Assembly: GCA_037367355.1 (NCBI GenBank)
Contig: CM074704.1
Span: 124,001 to 188,000 of the forward strand
DNA length: 64,000 nt
Reading direction: 5' to 3'
Origin: Neoscytalidium dimidiatum
Taxonomy: Eukaryota; Ascomycota; Dothideomycetes; Botryosphaeriales; Botryosphaeriaceae
Shown here: positions 21,861 through 33,758 of the stretch, piece by piece
How positions within the stretch are numbered: the stretch's first letter is position 1
Layout of the letters: each line of letters starts with the position of its first letter
Notes under the pieces: model-generated
Seen by the model: the letters and a program-made list of their open reading frames with translations, nothing else
Database searches by the model: none
Told to the model about the DNA's origin: nothing
Made by a program: the position numbers and the translations under genes

Positions 21861-24800
21861 TCACGACCTACAAGAACCAAAGTTTCTGTATTGTTTCGGA
21901 AAAATTCCAAGGTCACTCGTCATTAGCCAGTCTGCGACCATCTCATTCCTTTGGGCCTTCAGTGCCACCTCCTGGACAGTCATGCCAGCTTTGTTCAACA
22001 TATCCAATCTAGCACCACCCTTTGACAAGAGCTTTACGACTGCAAAATATCTCTTTTGGAACGAGTCATTGTCTGTGATCTCTTCATCGCCGTCATCCCT
22101 GTCAATCTCGCCGCTGCTGTGAGCGGTTGAAGCACGTTGCCTTTCTTTTCTTTCCGAGCCTTCATCCATTTCGACGTTCGCTGCCGCCAAGTGTAGCGGC
22201 GTATCGCCCTTTCTGGTCACAGCATTAACGTTCACCCCCAACTGCAACAGTTTCTTAACAACGGCTACACGCGCGTATTTTGCGGCGATGTGTAAGGGAG
22301 TCTCTTTTGTGCTGGCAACAGCGTAGATCCGCAATCCTGTACGCCGACTAATTTTACCCAGCTTGCCATGAGATATCCATGACCGTCCAAACGGGGAGGT
22401 TTCATATCTTGGTCGTCCAGTAAAATCGACCTGCATTAGGTCATACTGTTTCTTCGTAAATGCCGAGCCAAGATCATTCACCATACTATCCTGGATTTGC
22501 CTCATTATGATGGAGTATCCAAGGTCCGTTAGGCGTGGTGCTGTCACACCCTCTAAGCTCTCGCCGAGGTCCGATAAGACCTGGATGACGTGTGAATGGC
22601 CATTCTGAGCGGCAAGGTGCGCGCTACTGTATCCATGTCCGTTCCTATGCGGCGCAAAGGAGTGTGGGTGCAGGATGGTAACGATATCCGAGTGACCGTA
22701 CTGGGCAGCCAGAGTAAGCGGTGTATCAGCGCATCTTGGATGGAGAGAATCGAGAAGAAAGCTCCGTTGGCGTCGGAACAGCACAAATTCGACAATTTTG
22801 AGATACCCACGTTGTGACGCATGCATCAAGAGATGACCAGCGTCGATCTCGGGTCTCTCTGGTATTTGGAGATCATCGCTTGGATCGCTTGTTAAACTAG
22901 AATAGACAATTTTATTGGTAAGACTTAGTATAGCGAGGTCCTCGACGGAATTCTGTGGTTTTTCACGGAAACCCGGCCGTCGAAAGTTCGTTCTTAGTGA
23001 TCCAAACGGCATACTCCAATCTTGGAGCTCAGGCATGTCTATTAGCTTCTTAAGGCCCCTTCGGCGCATGAAACGCTCCAGAAATAGCTCAAAAGTATAC
23101 AGTTCCCATGTTTTGCAGCAAGAATGATACCGGAAATATGAATATCGATTATTCTTCGTTCCAGAGAACGATCCCCGTCCAGATGATTGACGCACGCGAC
23201 CGTTACGTTGATGTAGCCGCCGATGATGCTCTCTGACAGGATTTTTTTTCCAACCGGTCAAATGAAGAACCTCGGCTTGGAACGATTTCACTTTCTCGTT
23301 GTTGGAATGATATTGGAGAAGGATCTCCAGTATCCTTAAGTTCGAGGACACATTCTGATACATCCTGTGATCTATGTGGTCATCAAGAAACCCGATGCTG
23401 GCACCTCTCTTGAGAAGGACCTCGGCAACTCCAGGCTTGCAATTTAATATTGCGAAGTACAATGGACTGTTCATTTTTCCGTTGGAAGCTTCGATGCTTG
23501 CACCATGACGGATCAGGAGGTCGGCAATACCAGAATATCCCTGGTCAACTGCAATATGCAGAGGAGTTTTTCCGGCTCTGTTGGGCTCCGATGGACCCGG
23601 CTGGTGCTGGAGCAAGATTCTGACAATCTCAGTGTGCCCCCCCAAACAAGCGAGATGTAACTCGGTGTTGCCATCATCATCCCTTGACGGTTCTTTCTTA
23701 CTATGAAGGAAGGCTTCTAGGATCCTAGCGTGGCCGTATCGCGCTGCTAAATGTGCTGGTGTCTGACAGTGTTTCTGTGTCGCATGAATATCGGCACCAT
23801 GTTGTACGAGCAGGTGCACGACACCTTCATGGCCTTCCGAGACGGCTATATGCAGTGGGGTCTCCTTGTTGTTGGTTATGACATCAACAGAGGCTTTGCT
23901 TTGAAGGAGAACAGACGTCATGATAAGATTTCCATGTTGAGCAGAGTAGTGAAGTGGGCGCATTCCATTTGCGTCAGGTGTCTCTATGCCGAAGTGTCCC
24001 GTTAGATCAGGTCCTCGATACCATACTGTGGACCTCACGCGGAAGTGCAACGGCGTTCTCTGAAAATTATCGGCTGGGACGGGTATTAGGCCTAGGACCT
24101 GGTCGTACAAGTAAGGATTTCGGATAGCGGCGTGATAGCTTAGTGTCCAATCAAGAGTATTGGCTGCATCATTCATCGTGTCCTTTAGCATTAGATGCCA
24201 TTGGTTCAACTCATCCGTCCTCCTGGGGCCTTCGACGATCAGCAGATGCTTTGTCATGTCAGAAAAGTCTTCGTGGACCGATTTTCTCGCACTGGCTTTC
24301 ACAAATTTGAGAAGTTCTTCAAACACATGTGTCATTTTGAGCCATTCAGAGTTCCTTCCGTACTCTTGAGCCTTTTCAGAAGCCATGTTGATGATGATGG
24401 AATCCGTCGGGAGCTTTTGCGCATAGCTGAGGAGAGGAACGACAAGAAGCGAGGCTTCCTCAGAGCTTCCTAGCCCGCTTTGTTGGACTTCTCTGACGAT
24501 TGAACTCAACTGGAAATTTTCCATCTTACAGAATTTCCAGGTATCTTGAGCGTGCACGTTGAATCCGATTCTCGTGCTGGATATCCGGTCTTGAGCGGGA
24601 CCGTCAAGCGATATAACACTTGCAGCGGACCACATAAATCCCGCGAAAACGTGTAGGGCGAGAAGTCGCTCCGGATCCGCAGTGAAAGGAATGCTTAAAA
24701 TCGACATAGGGTTCTCCGGTAGACATATTTGGTGTACTACAATGAGCGTCAATAGGAATGCAACCAGATGTATTGCTCATTCTTAAACTCACAACTCTCT

Positions 24801-25940
24801 TCTCCACTAACGTGCATTCCGCGATAGCCAATGATAAGCTCTTTAGCTGTTTGACTGATTTGGAAATCCGATTCCTTTAGCACCTCTGTCACAACATCAC
24901 TGTCAATCCAGGAATAGATGTCGCGCTTGAGTCTCCCATATCGGCTTGGCCCTAATGCGTAGCGGCACCGCTGACGGGTTTCCTCAAGTGTGGGCTGGTC
25001 TGCATCATCCTGACTTCTTGCCTTTATTGTGTATAGCCATAAAGACAACACAGATTCTATGTGTTGGGAAACGTCTTTCCACGGCCGCTGTTCGATTGCA
25101 TCGGGGGTATCACCTTCATGCCGCTTATTGGCTTCTAAAAGCTCTCGCTCAACCACTATCCTAACCTTGTGTATGCCTTCCCTGAGTGGCAAATTCAGAG
25201 TCCAAACGAACTTATCGCCCGTCTTGAAGAAGTTATCCATGATAATTTTAATAGATGTGCCAGCAGCCTTGGCGTATCCTGATACCGGTACAGACCACTT
25301 TGTCAGGGATCTGATCCTGCAACGGATGTCGAATACATCTTGACCGTATCGCATGGCATGATCCATATAACGTCTTAGTTGCGGAGTGCCATCTTCTAAG
25401 AAATTTCCCGGATAGGCAGATGTTATGGCCCAGTGCTCGTTGTGGATAAAATTAATTTCAGTAGCAAACCGACCTTCTGAGTCATCTGGGTAGCGGCTGC
25501 TGTAAGGCCAAGGCCAAGATTCCATGTGTCCTGTGGCTATACTTTCAGCTAGCCAGTCCATTTCGTGCTCCTGCAGGACTGGATTTGCCTGTGGCAGAAC
25601 CAGCAAGCCTCGTCGTATCCAAGCTCGAAATGCGGTCATAATTCCAATTGCAGCTAATTGTACTAGCGCACACGTCCAGCTAACGCCTCGGAGCCCTTGA
25701 AATTGGAGGATGAACCCGGAGATTCCAATTACTACCCCAAATAAGGTGAGAAATTCGAAGGGTGTTCGCGCAATCCGTGCAATAAACGCATCAGTGGTCT
25801 CTTCTGAAATACGTTGCTGGAATTCCTGTTTTGCTTCTAATACTGCTGGCGCACTAGAAACACTGGGGTGATCTTACGGATGAAAGTACAGATCAGGGGA
25901 CCACTCACGGTATTCACTGAAGGATATAAGAGCTGTGCAT
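21861..25940 (-). CDS. Large ankyrin-repeat protein with N-terminal membrane segments
   Basis: Firm coding runs from 25639 to 24793 and, after a 56-nt intron (24792-24737, GTGAGT..TTGTAG), from 24736 to 21861, about 1240 aa. Ankyrin repeats form two blocks. The first (spliced residues ~520-700) includes NKETPLHIAVSEGHEGVVHLL and AGKTPLHIAVDQGYSGIADLL; the second is near the C-terminus (KETPLHIAAKYARVAVVKKLL, KGDTPLHLAAANVEMDEG). The frame stays open above 25639 to about 25850 and encodes two adjacent hydrophobic segments (FEFLTLFGVVIGISGF and WTCALVQLAAIGI), so the real start lies upstream. ATG 25940 with a 64-nt intron fits the phase but is tentative. Membrane-anchored ankyrin proteins of this size are common and variable in filamentous fungi; partners are unknown. 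Base composition is less GC-rich than in neighbouring genes. Confidence 0.75.
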
Positions 25941-26836
25941 CAATGATAAGGCTTGCAGCTGTCAGCTGACTAAAATTATTCCTTAAAATTAATTATAATG
26001 TCTTACGAACTCATCTACATGACTTTATAGATAGCCAATACGCCATCCAGCACGGAAGTGTCCAATTGACCTCGTTTCGCTTAAATTGCGTAAGCCCTGG
26101 TCACATGTGTGCCACGCTGTCAACTCAGGTGGCGTTAAGATGGGTCTCATACACGCCTTGCGGAACGTTGATTCGTTGGAAGATATGCGGGAAGCACATC
26201 GCTTTCTTCTTGCGACTCTACGGGCATCGGACACTTGATAATACTGCAGCGATGCATGCATTGCGCCATACAAAGCTCTTTGGATTGGCGTACGCAGGGC
26301 CAAATGTCGGAGTGGCCCTGCAACGGAAAGTTGTAGAACATTGCTTTTTGGATGTCCTCAGAGCTTTACGGGCCGCCCAAGATAGCCAGAATTAGTCATA
26401 AATTCATATCACACCTAATGGGCGCAGCCATCCCCTGTCAGTGGCTTGCATGACTATCGCGATAAGCGTCCATCGCGAGAGTGGCTGTATTCGCTTTGCT
26501 TCAACAAGCCACTGTCGCGTCAGTGCGGTACCCGCGGTTGATATCAAAAGGAGCGCGATTCCAAACAGGCTGCAGTGCGATACTTATTCGGCAATGCATG
26601 CAAGGAATGGAGTAAGCCGCGGAATGAGAATGCTAATCGTAAAGGCCTGTCTCCTCCTTGACCTACGTGCTTGACCGGCAGAGTCGCCCCGTGAAACATA
26701 CCCAGGCAAGACAAATTACACCCTGACAGCGTAGAAGGCGCAAAGACTAGTGCACATAAGAAAAATGTGCTATATCATAGATTGCTCTACAGCTTCTTTG
26801 TCAGTTGTTTGATTACTTTCCAATTTTTCAACGCCG
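25941..26836. other. Spacer between the two ankyrin genes
   Basis: No supportable gene. It holds the promoter of the upstream ankyrin gene and the 3' region of the next one. Short frames on both strands lack motifs. Confidence 0.45.
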
Positions 26837-28750
26837 TCACGATAAGCGTTCTTCAATGAGTCGAGCAATTTCTTTATACCCCGCCGCCTCCGCCAGCTCC
26901 ATAGCAGTGAATCCATCAACGTCCCGTGCTATGATTTCCATCCTATCCATATCCCCAAGCAGAGCATTCACGGCATGTCTACGCCGCATACTCACCGCGT
27001 AGTGCAACGGCGTCCACTTGTAGAATCCGATCCTCTTGCCGGTCGAGTTGGCAACCTTCGTCGCCTCGGACAAGGTCGACAGCACGGTCACGCCGGACCT
27101 GAACGACTGCACGGAGGGCCTCCGAGAATGGACGGACAGGTACTCCCTCTTCGGCTCCGGCGGCTCCTCGACCTTCGCTTCCGCATGCAGGATCTCTCGA
27201 ATCGTATCGGCAGAGCCGCCCCTCGCAGCCAGATGCAGCGCCGTGGCGTGCGAAGTCTTCAGATCGTGCTCGTACTCGCGGACGTCGGCGCCGCGGCGCA
27301 GCAGCAGCCTGGCCACTCCCCAGTGCCGCCTGTCGCACGCCTGCACGATCGGCGACCAGCCCTTGCCGAGCTGGCCCAGGTACGCGCCGGCCTGGAGCAG
27401 GCGGTCCGCGGCGGCCAGCGCCCCGCCCTGCACCGCGCGAACCAGCGGCGTCCTCCCTTGCTCGTCGGACGCGTTCAGCATGTCGGCTGACACGCATCGC
27501 CGGCCGCACTGCACCGCCAGGTGTCCCACGTCCCGGAAGGGCTCCGGCTGCAGGCGCAGGCTCGCGCCGTGCCGGAAGAGCACCGCCAGCAGGTCGACGT
27601 TGCCGCCGGCGGCCGCGTGCACGAGCGGAGTCTTGAGGTCCAGGTCCGGCGCGTTGGGATCCGCGCCGTGCGCCAGGAGCAGCTGCACCAAGGCTTCATC
27701 CCCCGCCGCAGCCGCCAGGTGGAGCGGGGTCCGCAGCAGCGCGTCCGGTACGGTCGCGCTCAGGCCGGTGTCGAGCAGCGTTTCGGCCACTTCGAGGTGG
27801 CGAGCGGGATCCGGCAGCCAGCCTGGCAGCTCGCGATGCCGATGCTCGCTGACGGATCGAAATAAAGCAACCTCCGGCTCGGTCCAGCATCTCTGCACGG
27901 GGGCATCGATCCCGTGGGTGTAGTTCGGCCGATCGCTGTCTGCCGCTGCCGCCGCCGCTGCTGCTGAGCGGTGCAAGGCAGTCTGGCCGAGGTAGCCCGG
28001 CTGGCCTGGGCAGGCGCCTCTGTACAGCAGAAATCTGACCATATTGACGTCGCCACGCACGGCCGCCAGGTGGATCGCCGCGTCTCCCAGCATGTTCCGC
28101 GCCGAGATGTCTTCGCCCGACTCCAGCGCATCGTAGACGGTCTTGATGTCTCCGGTCGCCACTGCGCGGTGCAGCGGCCGGTTGAGAATGTGCCATCGGG
28201 TGAGGAAGCCCGCCATATCCATGGGAGGCGCGGCTGCGGCCTGGCTCGCTGCGGACACGAACAGCGGAATCTCGCCCCTCTTGTTCGGAATGGTCAGTGG
28301 GAAGTCGTCATGTATCAAGAGCAGCCTCGCGCAGTCGATGTGGCCGTGGAGGATGGCCAGGTGCAGTGCAGTGTTTCCGTCCTCGTCGACGGCCGAGACA
28401 TCGGCGCCAGCGCCCAGCAGCAAGGCGACGATCCTGAGGCGAGAAGCTTTGAAATTCTCTCCGCGCGGATTCAGGGACGAAAGGGCGCAGTGGAGCGGAG
28501 TCTCTCCGTCCGCGGCCCGACCCTTGGCATCGGCGCCCTTCTCCAGCAGGGCTTCGACGAGATCGGAATCGAGCACCTGGGATGCCGTGTGGAGCGGGCT
28601 CTGGCTCCCGTCTGCTGGAGATCCCGTGATTACATGGTGTGGGGTTTTTCGGATGAGCCGTAGCGTTCGGTCCTTGGGATACTGCCTGATGGCGGTCCGA
28701 AGGAGCTGGTAGCTGAATCTGGTTCGCGGGGCGATTATCGTCAGTCGGTA
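26837..28750 (-). CDS. Ankyrin-repeat protein (5' end unresolved)
   Basis: One open frame from 28750 to the TGA at 26839-26837 gives up to 637 aa with ankyrin repeats almost throughout, for example GSQSPLHTASQVLDSDLVEAL, DGETPLHCALSS, DGNTALHLAILHGHIDCARLL, LRTPLHLAAAAGDEALVQLLL, and YKWTPLHYAV near the end. The frame has no ATG in its first ~100 codons and begins just after a TAA at 28753-28751, so a short 5' exon with the true start must lie upstream, or the 5' end is lost. The sequence before the repeats (FSYQLLRTAIRQYPKDRTLRLI) looks coding. The gene is markedly GC-rich, with alanine runs, unlike the adjacent ankyrin gene, so the two are not recent duplicates. Function is limited to protein interaction by family. 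Confidence 0.75.
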   Translation of the reverse strand, partial: YRLTIIAPRTRFSYQLLRTAIRQYPKDRTLRLIRKTPHHVITGSPADGSQSPLHTASQVLDSDLVEALLEKGADAKGRAADGETPLHCALSSLNPRGENFKASRLRIVALLLGAGADVSAVDEDGNTALHLAILHGHIDCARLLLIHDDFPLTIPNKRGEIPLFVSAASQAAAAPPMDMAGFLTRWHILNRPLHRAVATGDIKTVYDALESGEDISARNMLGDAAIHLAAVRGDVNMVRFLLYRGACPGQPGYLGQTALHRSAAAAAAAADSDRPNYTHGIDAPVQRCWTEPEVALFRSVSEHRHRELPGWLPDPARHLEVAETLLDTGLSATVPDALLRTPLHLAAAAGDEALVQLLLAHGADPNAPDLDLKTPLVHAAAGGNVDLLAVLFRHGASLRLQPEPFRDVGHLAVQCGRRCVSADMLNASDEQGRTPLVRAVQGGALAAADRLLQAGAYLGQLGKGWSPIVQACDRRHWGVARLLLRRGADVREYEHDLKTSHATALHLAARGGSADTIREILHAEAKVEEPPEPKREYLSVHSRRPSVQSFRSGVTVLSTLSEATKVANSTGKRIGFYKWTPLHYAVSMRRRHAVNALLGDMDRMEIIARDVDGFTAMELAEAAGYKEIARLIEERLS

Positions 28751-28753
28751 TTA

Positions 28754-30029
28754 CAGAATCTCATAGGCCGGAGATGAATTACGCGGACATAGTAAGCAGA
28801 CTCGTCGCTCTTGGGCCGGAAATTACCACCACACAGTCCGATCGAGAATGCAATTTCAAGATGTTCTCGATATGCTCAAGGGGGTAAAAGGAGAAGGGCT
28901 TGGCTTTACACGAGCCGGGCTCCACTTTGGTACCCAACGTGGTTAGGGAGGGAACAGCATTGGTGCCTCGGTTGCGGCCGATCGTGTCAAACACCACGTG
29001 CCCGCTTAGTCAATGTTTAGTAATGAGTCGGCGATCCAGGCACATCTTCGTGAGGCTGTGCGTTACTTACTGAAACTTTTAGTAATGATATTATACATGT
29101 CTGCCTGCTTAGCTCTGCTCCGTTAAGCCAGCCTAGGGTCACTGTCTGCAATGGAATATATTTCCGCCTTGTAGAGTAGGACAGGAGCAACTGCACCGAA
29201 GTATGACGAGGGGCACCTCTGACACCTTTACCCCTCTTCCAGCATGCGAAAATGCCAGTACTACTTTTGTACCATCACTCAGCCTTAACAAAAGAGCTCT
29301 GAAGGTCACAAATGTACGCCTTTTCTTTATCAAAGGTTTCTCAAATGCTGACTGAACTTGCACGGGAGTGACGTAGGCGTAGTCGACACAGTGCTCGGTC
29401 GTTGGTGAGGTTGGCAGCAAATTCAAGGGCTCTGACGCTGACATCGTGCAACTGTGGCGGCCAGTAGGATGCGGTCGACACTTGTAGGGTAGCAATCAGC
29501 AGAGGCGTCATGAGCCCATCAGGTGGAACGTAAAAAGTCTCAGGCGAGAATTTGAAAGTAGGGAGAAGATAGCAGAGGTGACGACAACTGAGGAAGCGGC
29601 GTACGTGTCTGTTGATTTAATTCGACCAATCCTGTATTCTGCTCAGCAGATGGGTGCACTGTAGCTAACGAGACGTAAGCTTCCACCGGAGGTCAACGCA
29701 TAACTCCCTTAGTCTATTACAACTGTTGTGGGACTGCAGACAAGGCATGAGCCAGGTCTGTCGAGGACAGAGGGGTGGTTTGACGACAGAGGATATTCAC
29801 GGAGCTGGCGTTTGATAGTAGCACGTGTCATCAACCGAATCTTCTTTGGAGGGAATATTTACTCTTCCTATACGTGATATGTACATCGGTATTATACATA
29901 CTGGCCGATTGAAATATATGCTACAGGAAAGGCCCGGATGACGTAGTGACGGGCGGCAGAGATATATCCAACGCGCAGCAACAACGTCCGACGGCAAACC
30001 GGCCCTCGCCATCAACCGACACGCCTCAT
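28754..30029. other. Intergenic with possible transposon remnant and one small frame
   Basis: At about 28992-29135 the sequence shares short words (CACCACGTGCC; TCTGCCTGCTTAGCTCTGCTCCGTTAAGCC-like) with the candidate inverted-repeat element at 11.7-12.1 kb. The rest shows no structure beyond the small frame at 29139-29444. Confidence 0.35.
29139..29444 (-). CDS. Possible small hypothetical protein
   Basis: A 101-aa frame from ATG 29444. Composition is protein-like (a basic stretch KPLIKKRR followed by TFVTFRALLLRLSDGT), and a CxCxC-like tail (RCSCSCP) is present. There is no signal peptide, TM or known motif and no supporting neighbour. It could equally be a chance frame in intergenic DNA. 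Confidence 0.25.
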   Translation of the reverse strand: MSASEPLNLLPTSPTTEHCVDYAYVTPVQVQSAFEKPLIKKRRTFVTFRALLLRLSDGTKVVLAFSHAGRGVKVSEVPLVILRCSCSCPTLQGGNIFHCRQ

Positions 30030-31347
30030 TCAGATATCATCCTCAAGCGGGCTGATGCCCTGCGCCGTGCCGATCCTGTCCTCGAAGAAGAACCTCAGGC
30101 GCTCCACGGCGGCGCGGTCGCTCATCCACTCGGAGAACTTGGTCGGGTCAGTGCCGGGCATGTCGACGATGGCCGGGAAGCCGTTGGGGTTGTCGACGTC
30201 GCGGCGCACGCTCCAGCCGCCGCGCGACGCTTGGTGCTCTTTGGACGCGAGGAACGAGTGCAGCAGCTTGGCCGATTCCGGGTGCGGCGCGTCGCGCAGG
30301 ATCGCGCCTGTCTGTGGCCAGCTGACGAACGTGCCCTCGCTCGGGTATGACACGTTATACGGCGGGCTGCCCGGGTAGCCGCGGCTACCGGTGAATGTCG
30401 CGGTGTACGTGCCTGCGCAGAAGGACGGAGTTAGCTGCTGTGGAGGGAGGTAAAGCGCACGGGAAGGCGTACCGTTGGAGCTGCCGATCAGAGTGCCGGG
30501 GGTGGCGGTGCCGCGCACCCAACGCGGGTTTTGCTTGAGCAACTCCTCGAACCACCCGTAGCCGTACTGGCTCAGGCTGGATTGGGGATGTACGGTTAGT
30601 GATGACTGTTTTCCTGTACGTGCAATGCATGACTCACATGAGATCGAAGGCGTAGAGGACGGCGTCATCGTCGTTGGGATAGGTGAGGACCAGCTTGTTC
30701 TTGAACTCGGGCTTCAGGAAGTCGGTGAACTCCTTGGGGCCGTCCTTGACGTAGTTGGTGTTCCACACGTTCGCCCAATTGATGATATAGAGGCCGGTAT
30801 ACGCGCCATCCGTGTCTTTGAAGTCGTCATAGATCTGGTCCCAGCCGGCGGGCTTGTAAGGGAGAAGGACGCCCTGCGACTTCCAGCGCGGGAAATCGTG
30901 CAGGGTTTGGATGATGACGCTGTCGACATACACGTTGTTGGTGGCAATCTGACGGTCAATGTTGCCGTCGTGGTACTTGGAGACGTCTAAGACGGAAGTC
31001 TGTCAGTGAGATGTCAAGATTAACAGCGGCGGTGTTGTAATGCTTACCGACGGTCACGTTGAGGGTCATGCCCGGGAAGCGGGCTTCGAACGCCTGCTTC
31101 AGAAAGTTTTGCTGAGTCTTTTCATCACCACCAGCAGCGAGCGTCACGACGCCTCCTTCCTTGAGAGCTTGTAGTCCAATGAGCCCGATGCCGCTGCACG
31201 GACGCCAAGCGGGAACTTACCAGCCTGGTATATCTCGTCCAGAGTACGGTTCTCAACTTCTACATAGCTGTTGAATCCAAGCTGAGGATCAGCGGCCAGA
31301 GAAGGAATCACGGCCAGAAGGCCAAGAAAGAGCGAGGAGGCAACCAT
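30030..31347 (-). CDS. Secreted ABC-type extracellular solute-binding protein (PBP2-like fold)
   Basis: Five exons: 31347-31221, 31167-31048, 30986-30638, 30576-30473 and 30412-30030, spliced to 360 aa. Introns are 53, 61, 61 and 60 nt, all GT..AG and all needed to keep frame. An N-terminal signal peptide (MVASSLFLGLLAVIPSLA) is followed by TLDEIYQA, then ALKEGGVVTLAAGGDEK, a phrase typical of family-1 solute-binding proteins (iron, thiamine or polyamine type). Later come RQIATNNVYVDSVIIQTLHDF, SQYGYGWFEELLKQNP and GTYTATFTG. Bacterial relatives feed an ABC importer. Fungi have no such importer, so a secreted binding or scavenging role is inferred. The ligand is unknown. The gene appears intact. 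Confidence 0.85.
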
Positions 31348-33279
31348 TACGAACGAGTGATGGATGCTGTGAACGAATGGAGCGGCTTGGTCGCTGTCCT
31401 ATCGCTGAGATCTTCGCCCTATTTATCGGATCTCTTACACATATGCCATGATCTTGAGAGCTTCCCGTGATTTCTAAGCGTCGCGGAATCACGTACAGAC
31501 CGCAATTCTCTGTTGCGAGCGGAAGTTGGCCGCTACGGTGAGCCTGAGATCATCGAATACGAGGGGCACTAACAGCAAAATAGGAAGATTCTATCCAAGT
31601 AGATGGATCTGCATGACGAAATTTCGCTTGTTTTGTATAAAAAATGGAACGGCTTTAAGGCAGCCCAATCACAGTCTCACAAAGTCGTTTGACGGGGCGT
31701 TTTGAAGGGGGCGCAGGGACGGGCTTTGCTCGGCTAAACGGCACCGCAGGATAAAAACTGTTCCCTTCCAGACTTCTTTACTGCTTGAGGAGAGCATTTG
31801 GTTCAAACGCCCGCCTCGAACGTCCGCAATCTCGCATGCGCGGCCAATGGGCGGCAATGGAACCTGCCGGTGTCACTTGAATCGGGCGGCGTTCGAAGCC
31901 GCGATGTCGACATGCAACGCCGAGAATTGGTGAGATGGCCTGTTCAACGGCCCCCTCCGGCAGCAGGCTTCGCTCTTCACGTTTCGAACGATCGAACCGA
32001 TGGAAGCGTCGACTTTGGCATTATGCACGGCAGGCACGGAACATGCCCGTGTCGTGAATCTTGCTGCATGATCAAATTCTGAAGCGCCTGTGCGTAGCCG
32101 GTGAATTCGATGCCCAAGTAGTCTTGAATTTCTCTGAGCAGCGGAAGTCGCCAGATCTCTGGTGAGAGAGAGGGGATCTTATTCCCCTGGAGCAGCATGG
32201 ATAAGCGGAGCGGGTTCCTGATGTGCGCCCGATGCTCAGGGACCAATCAGAATTTTCCATTCTCCTATGACACAGAATCTTGCAAGGCTTGTAGGATGAA
32301 ACCAATCACGTGCTTGACGTGGTGCTAGAGTTCTGCACAGCCACCTTGAGACACAGGACCACCAATGACAGCTCCGTCCTCTACAGCATCCGACCCGGAC
32401 GTTCTTTGCGTATCTAGCGTTTTAATCACCAACGAAAATATCGCCACGATCCCACTGCGTCTTTAAACAATGTTCATGGGCCCCAAGGAGAGCGAGTGGG
32501 CTGACGGACCAAGCTCATCGCGATTGGCGAAGATGGCGAGTAGGAGGCCCATGCAGCCGCCAACATGCGCCAAGGCTTGCATCGTGGGGTAAGGGCGGGG
32601 AGGCTTCGTTCATCTGACGAATGTGCCCGAAATAGACATGCTGCCAGCCTCTGACGACATAGCATCCTTTGTGTTACCACCATCCGGCGCGCCTCCTGAG
32701 AGATCTGGGGTTAATGGGCCAGTGCTTTGCTTTGCGTCTCGCCATCGCGCGGCCACATTGCGCTCATCCTCATCCCGTCCAGCAATGGCTGCCTAGGCCG
32801 AAACGATATTACTCCCGCCGCGTCGCCTCACCTCTCCATCATAGGCCGTACGGAAATCGTGACTTTCGTCGCGGATTCACCCGCCGAATTGCAACACCAT
32901 TGCCACTTCGTTGACCATTTAACGAGCTCGGCGCAGCAGAGCTCCCGATATCAGTTGCGCAAGACGAGTCACCCCACTTCAAACTATCGCCGACTCGGCG
33001 ATACGTTTACATATTGCCAAATAATCACTCCGAGGTTGAGTGGAACCGATTGATTCACCATTCATTAACCCATGCCACACTCAAGAGCATTAATAATGGC
33101 GCATGTTAGGGTGTATCCAATACGACTCTGAAGTCAGTATACCATTCATTAGCGTATATCTTATATATTTAATCAAGGTTTTTTGGTAGCCTTCATTAAC
33201 ATGCTAACCTACTTTCTATACTTCTTTTTATTACGCAATTCAACCCTTCGTCATACTTTTTCGACAGGCCGATGTGTCA
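31348..33279. other. Intergenic, no supportable gene
   Basis: No ATG-initiated frame with protein character. AT content rises from about 33.0 kb onward. Confidence 0.45.
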
Positions 33280-33758
33280 CCTCCCGCTCTTGTATTACCT
33301 TCCCAGCACCTTCAAGAGACAGGACTCATCACAGTCGAAATCAATCACGAGGAGAAAAGCGAATACATCGATCCTATAAGTCCACTGATCTCAAGCTTGC
33401 ATGTTAGCCTGCAGCGGGCTGGTCGAACCACGCATCTAATTTGTCACTCATTTGTATTCTCTGCAGCCGCACGACGTGATGGAAAAGGGCTGGCCTGGGA
33501 CTTACAGCGCAAGACTCGTCAATAGTTTAACGTCCGCCGCACAGCATTCAGGAAAAAAATTTCTACGCTGGCGAGGCGGACTGGTGGTCTATGCCCTCCG
33601 AGCTCGAGATAATCCTAGCAAAGAGCCTATGTAGGGATCGGGTTACTTCTGCGAAGCCTCAGGAATCAACGTCGGAGCCCAATCCTTCACCTGTGTCACC
33701 TCCCGCCGGTTCCTATGAATCCCAAATTTTCGCCTGGGATGAAACTCAGCAAATGTAG
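33280..33758 (+). pseudogene. Gene fragment or relic with an A-run frameshift
   Basis: Two protein-like stretches can be joined. The first (about 33300-33380) reads LQETGLITVEINHEEKSEY. After a plausible intron ending CTCTGCAG at 33466 comes PHDVMEKGWPGTYSARLVNS. At a run of seven A (33553-33559) the frame must slip by one base to continue as FYAGEADWWSMPSELEIILA and a Ser/Pro tail, ending at TAG 33756-33758. No start codon or promoter is apparent and the surroundings are AT-rich and empty. The family is not recognised. A decaying gene, or an active gene with a base error in the A run, would both fit. Confidence 0.35.
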
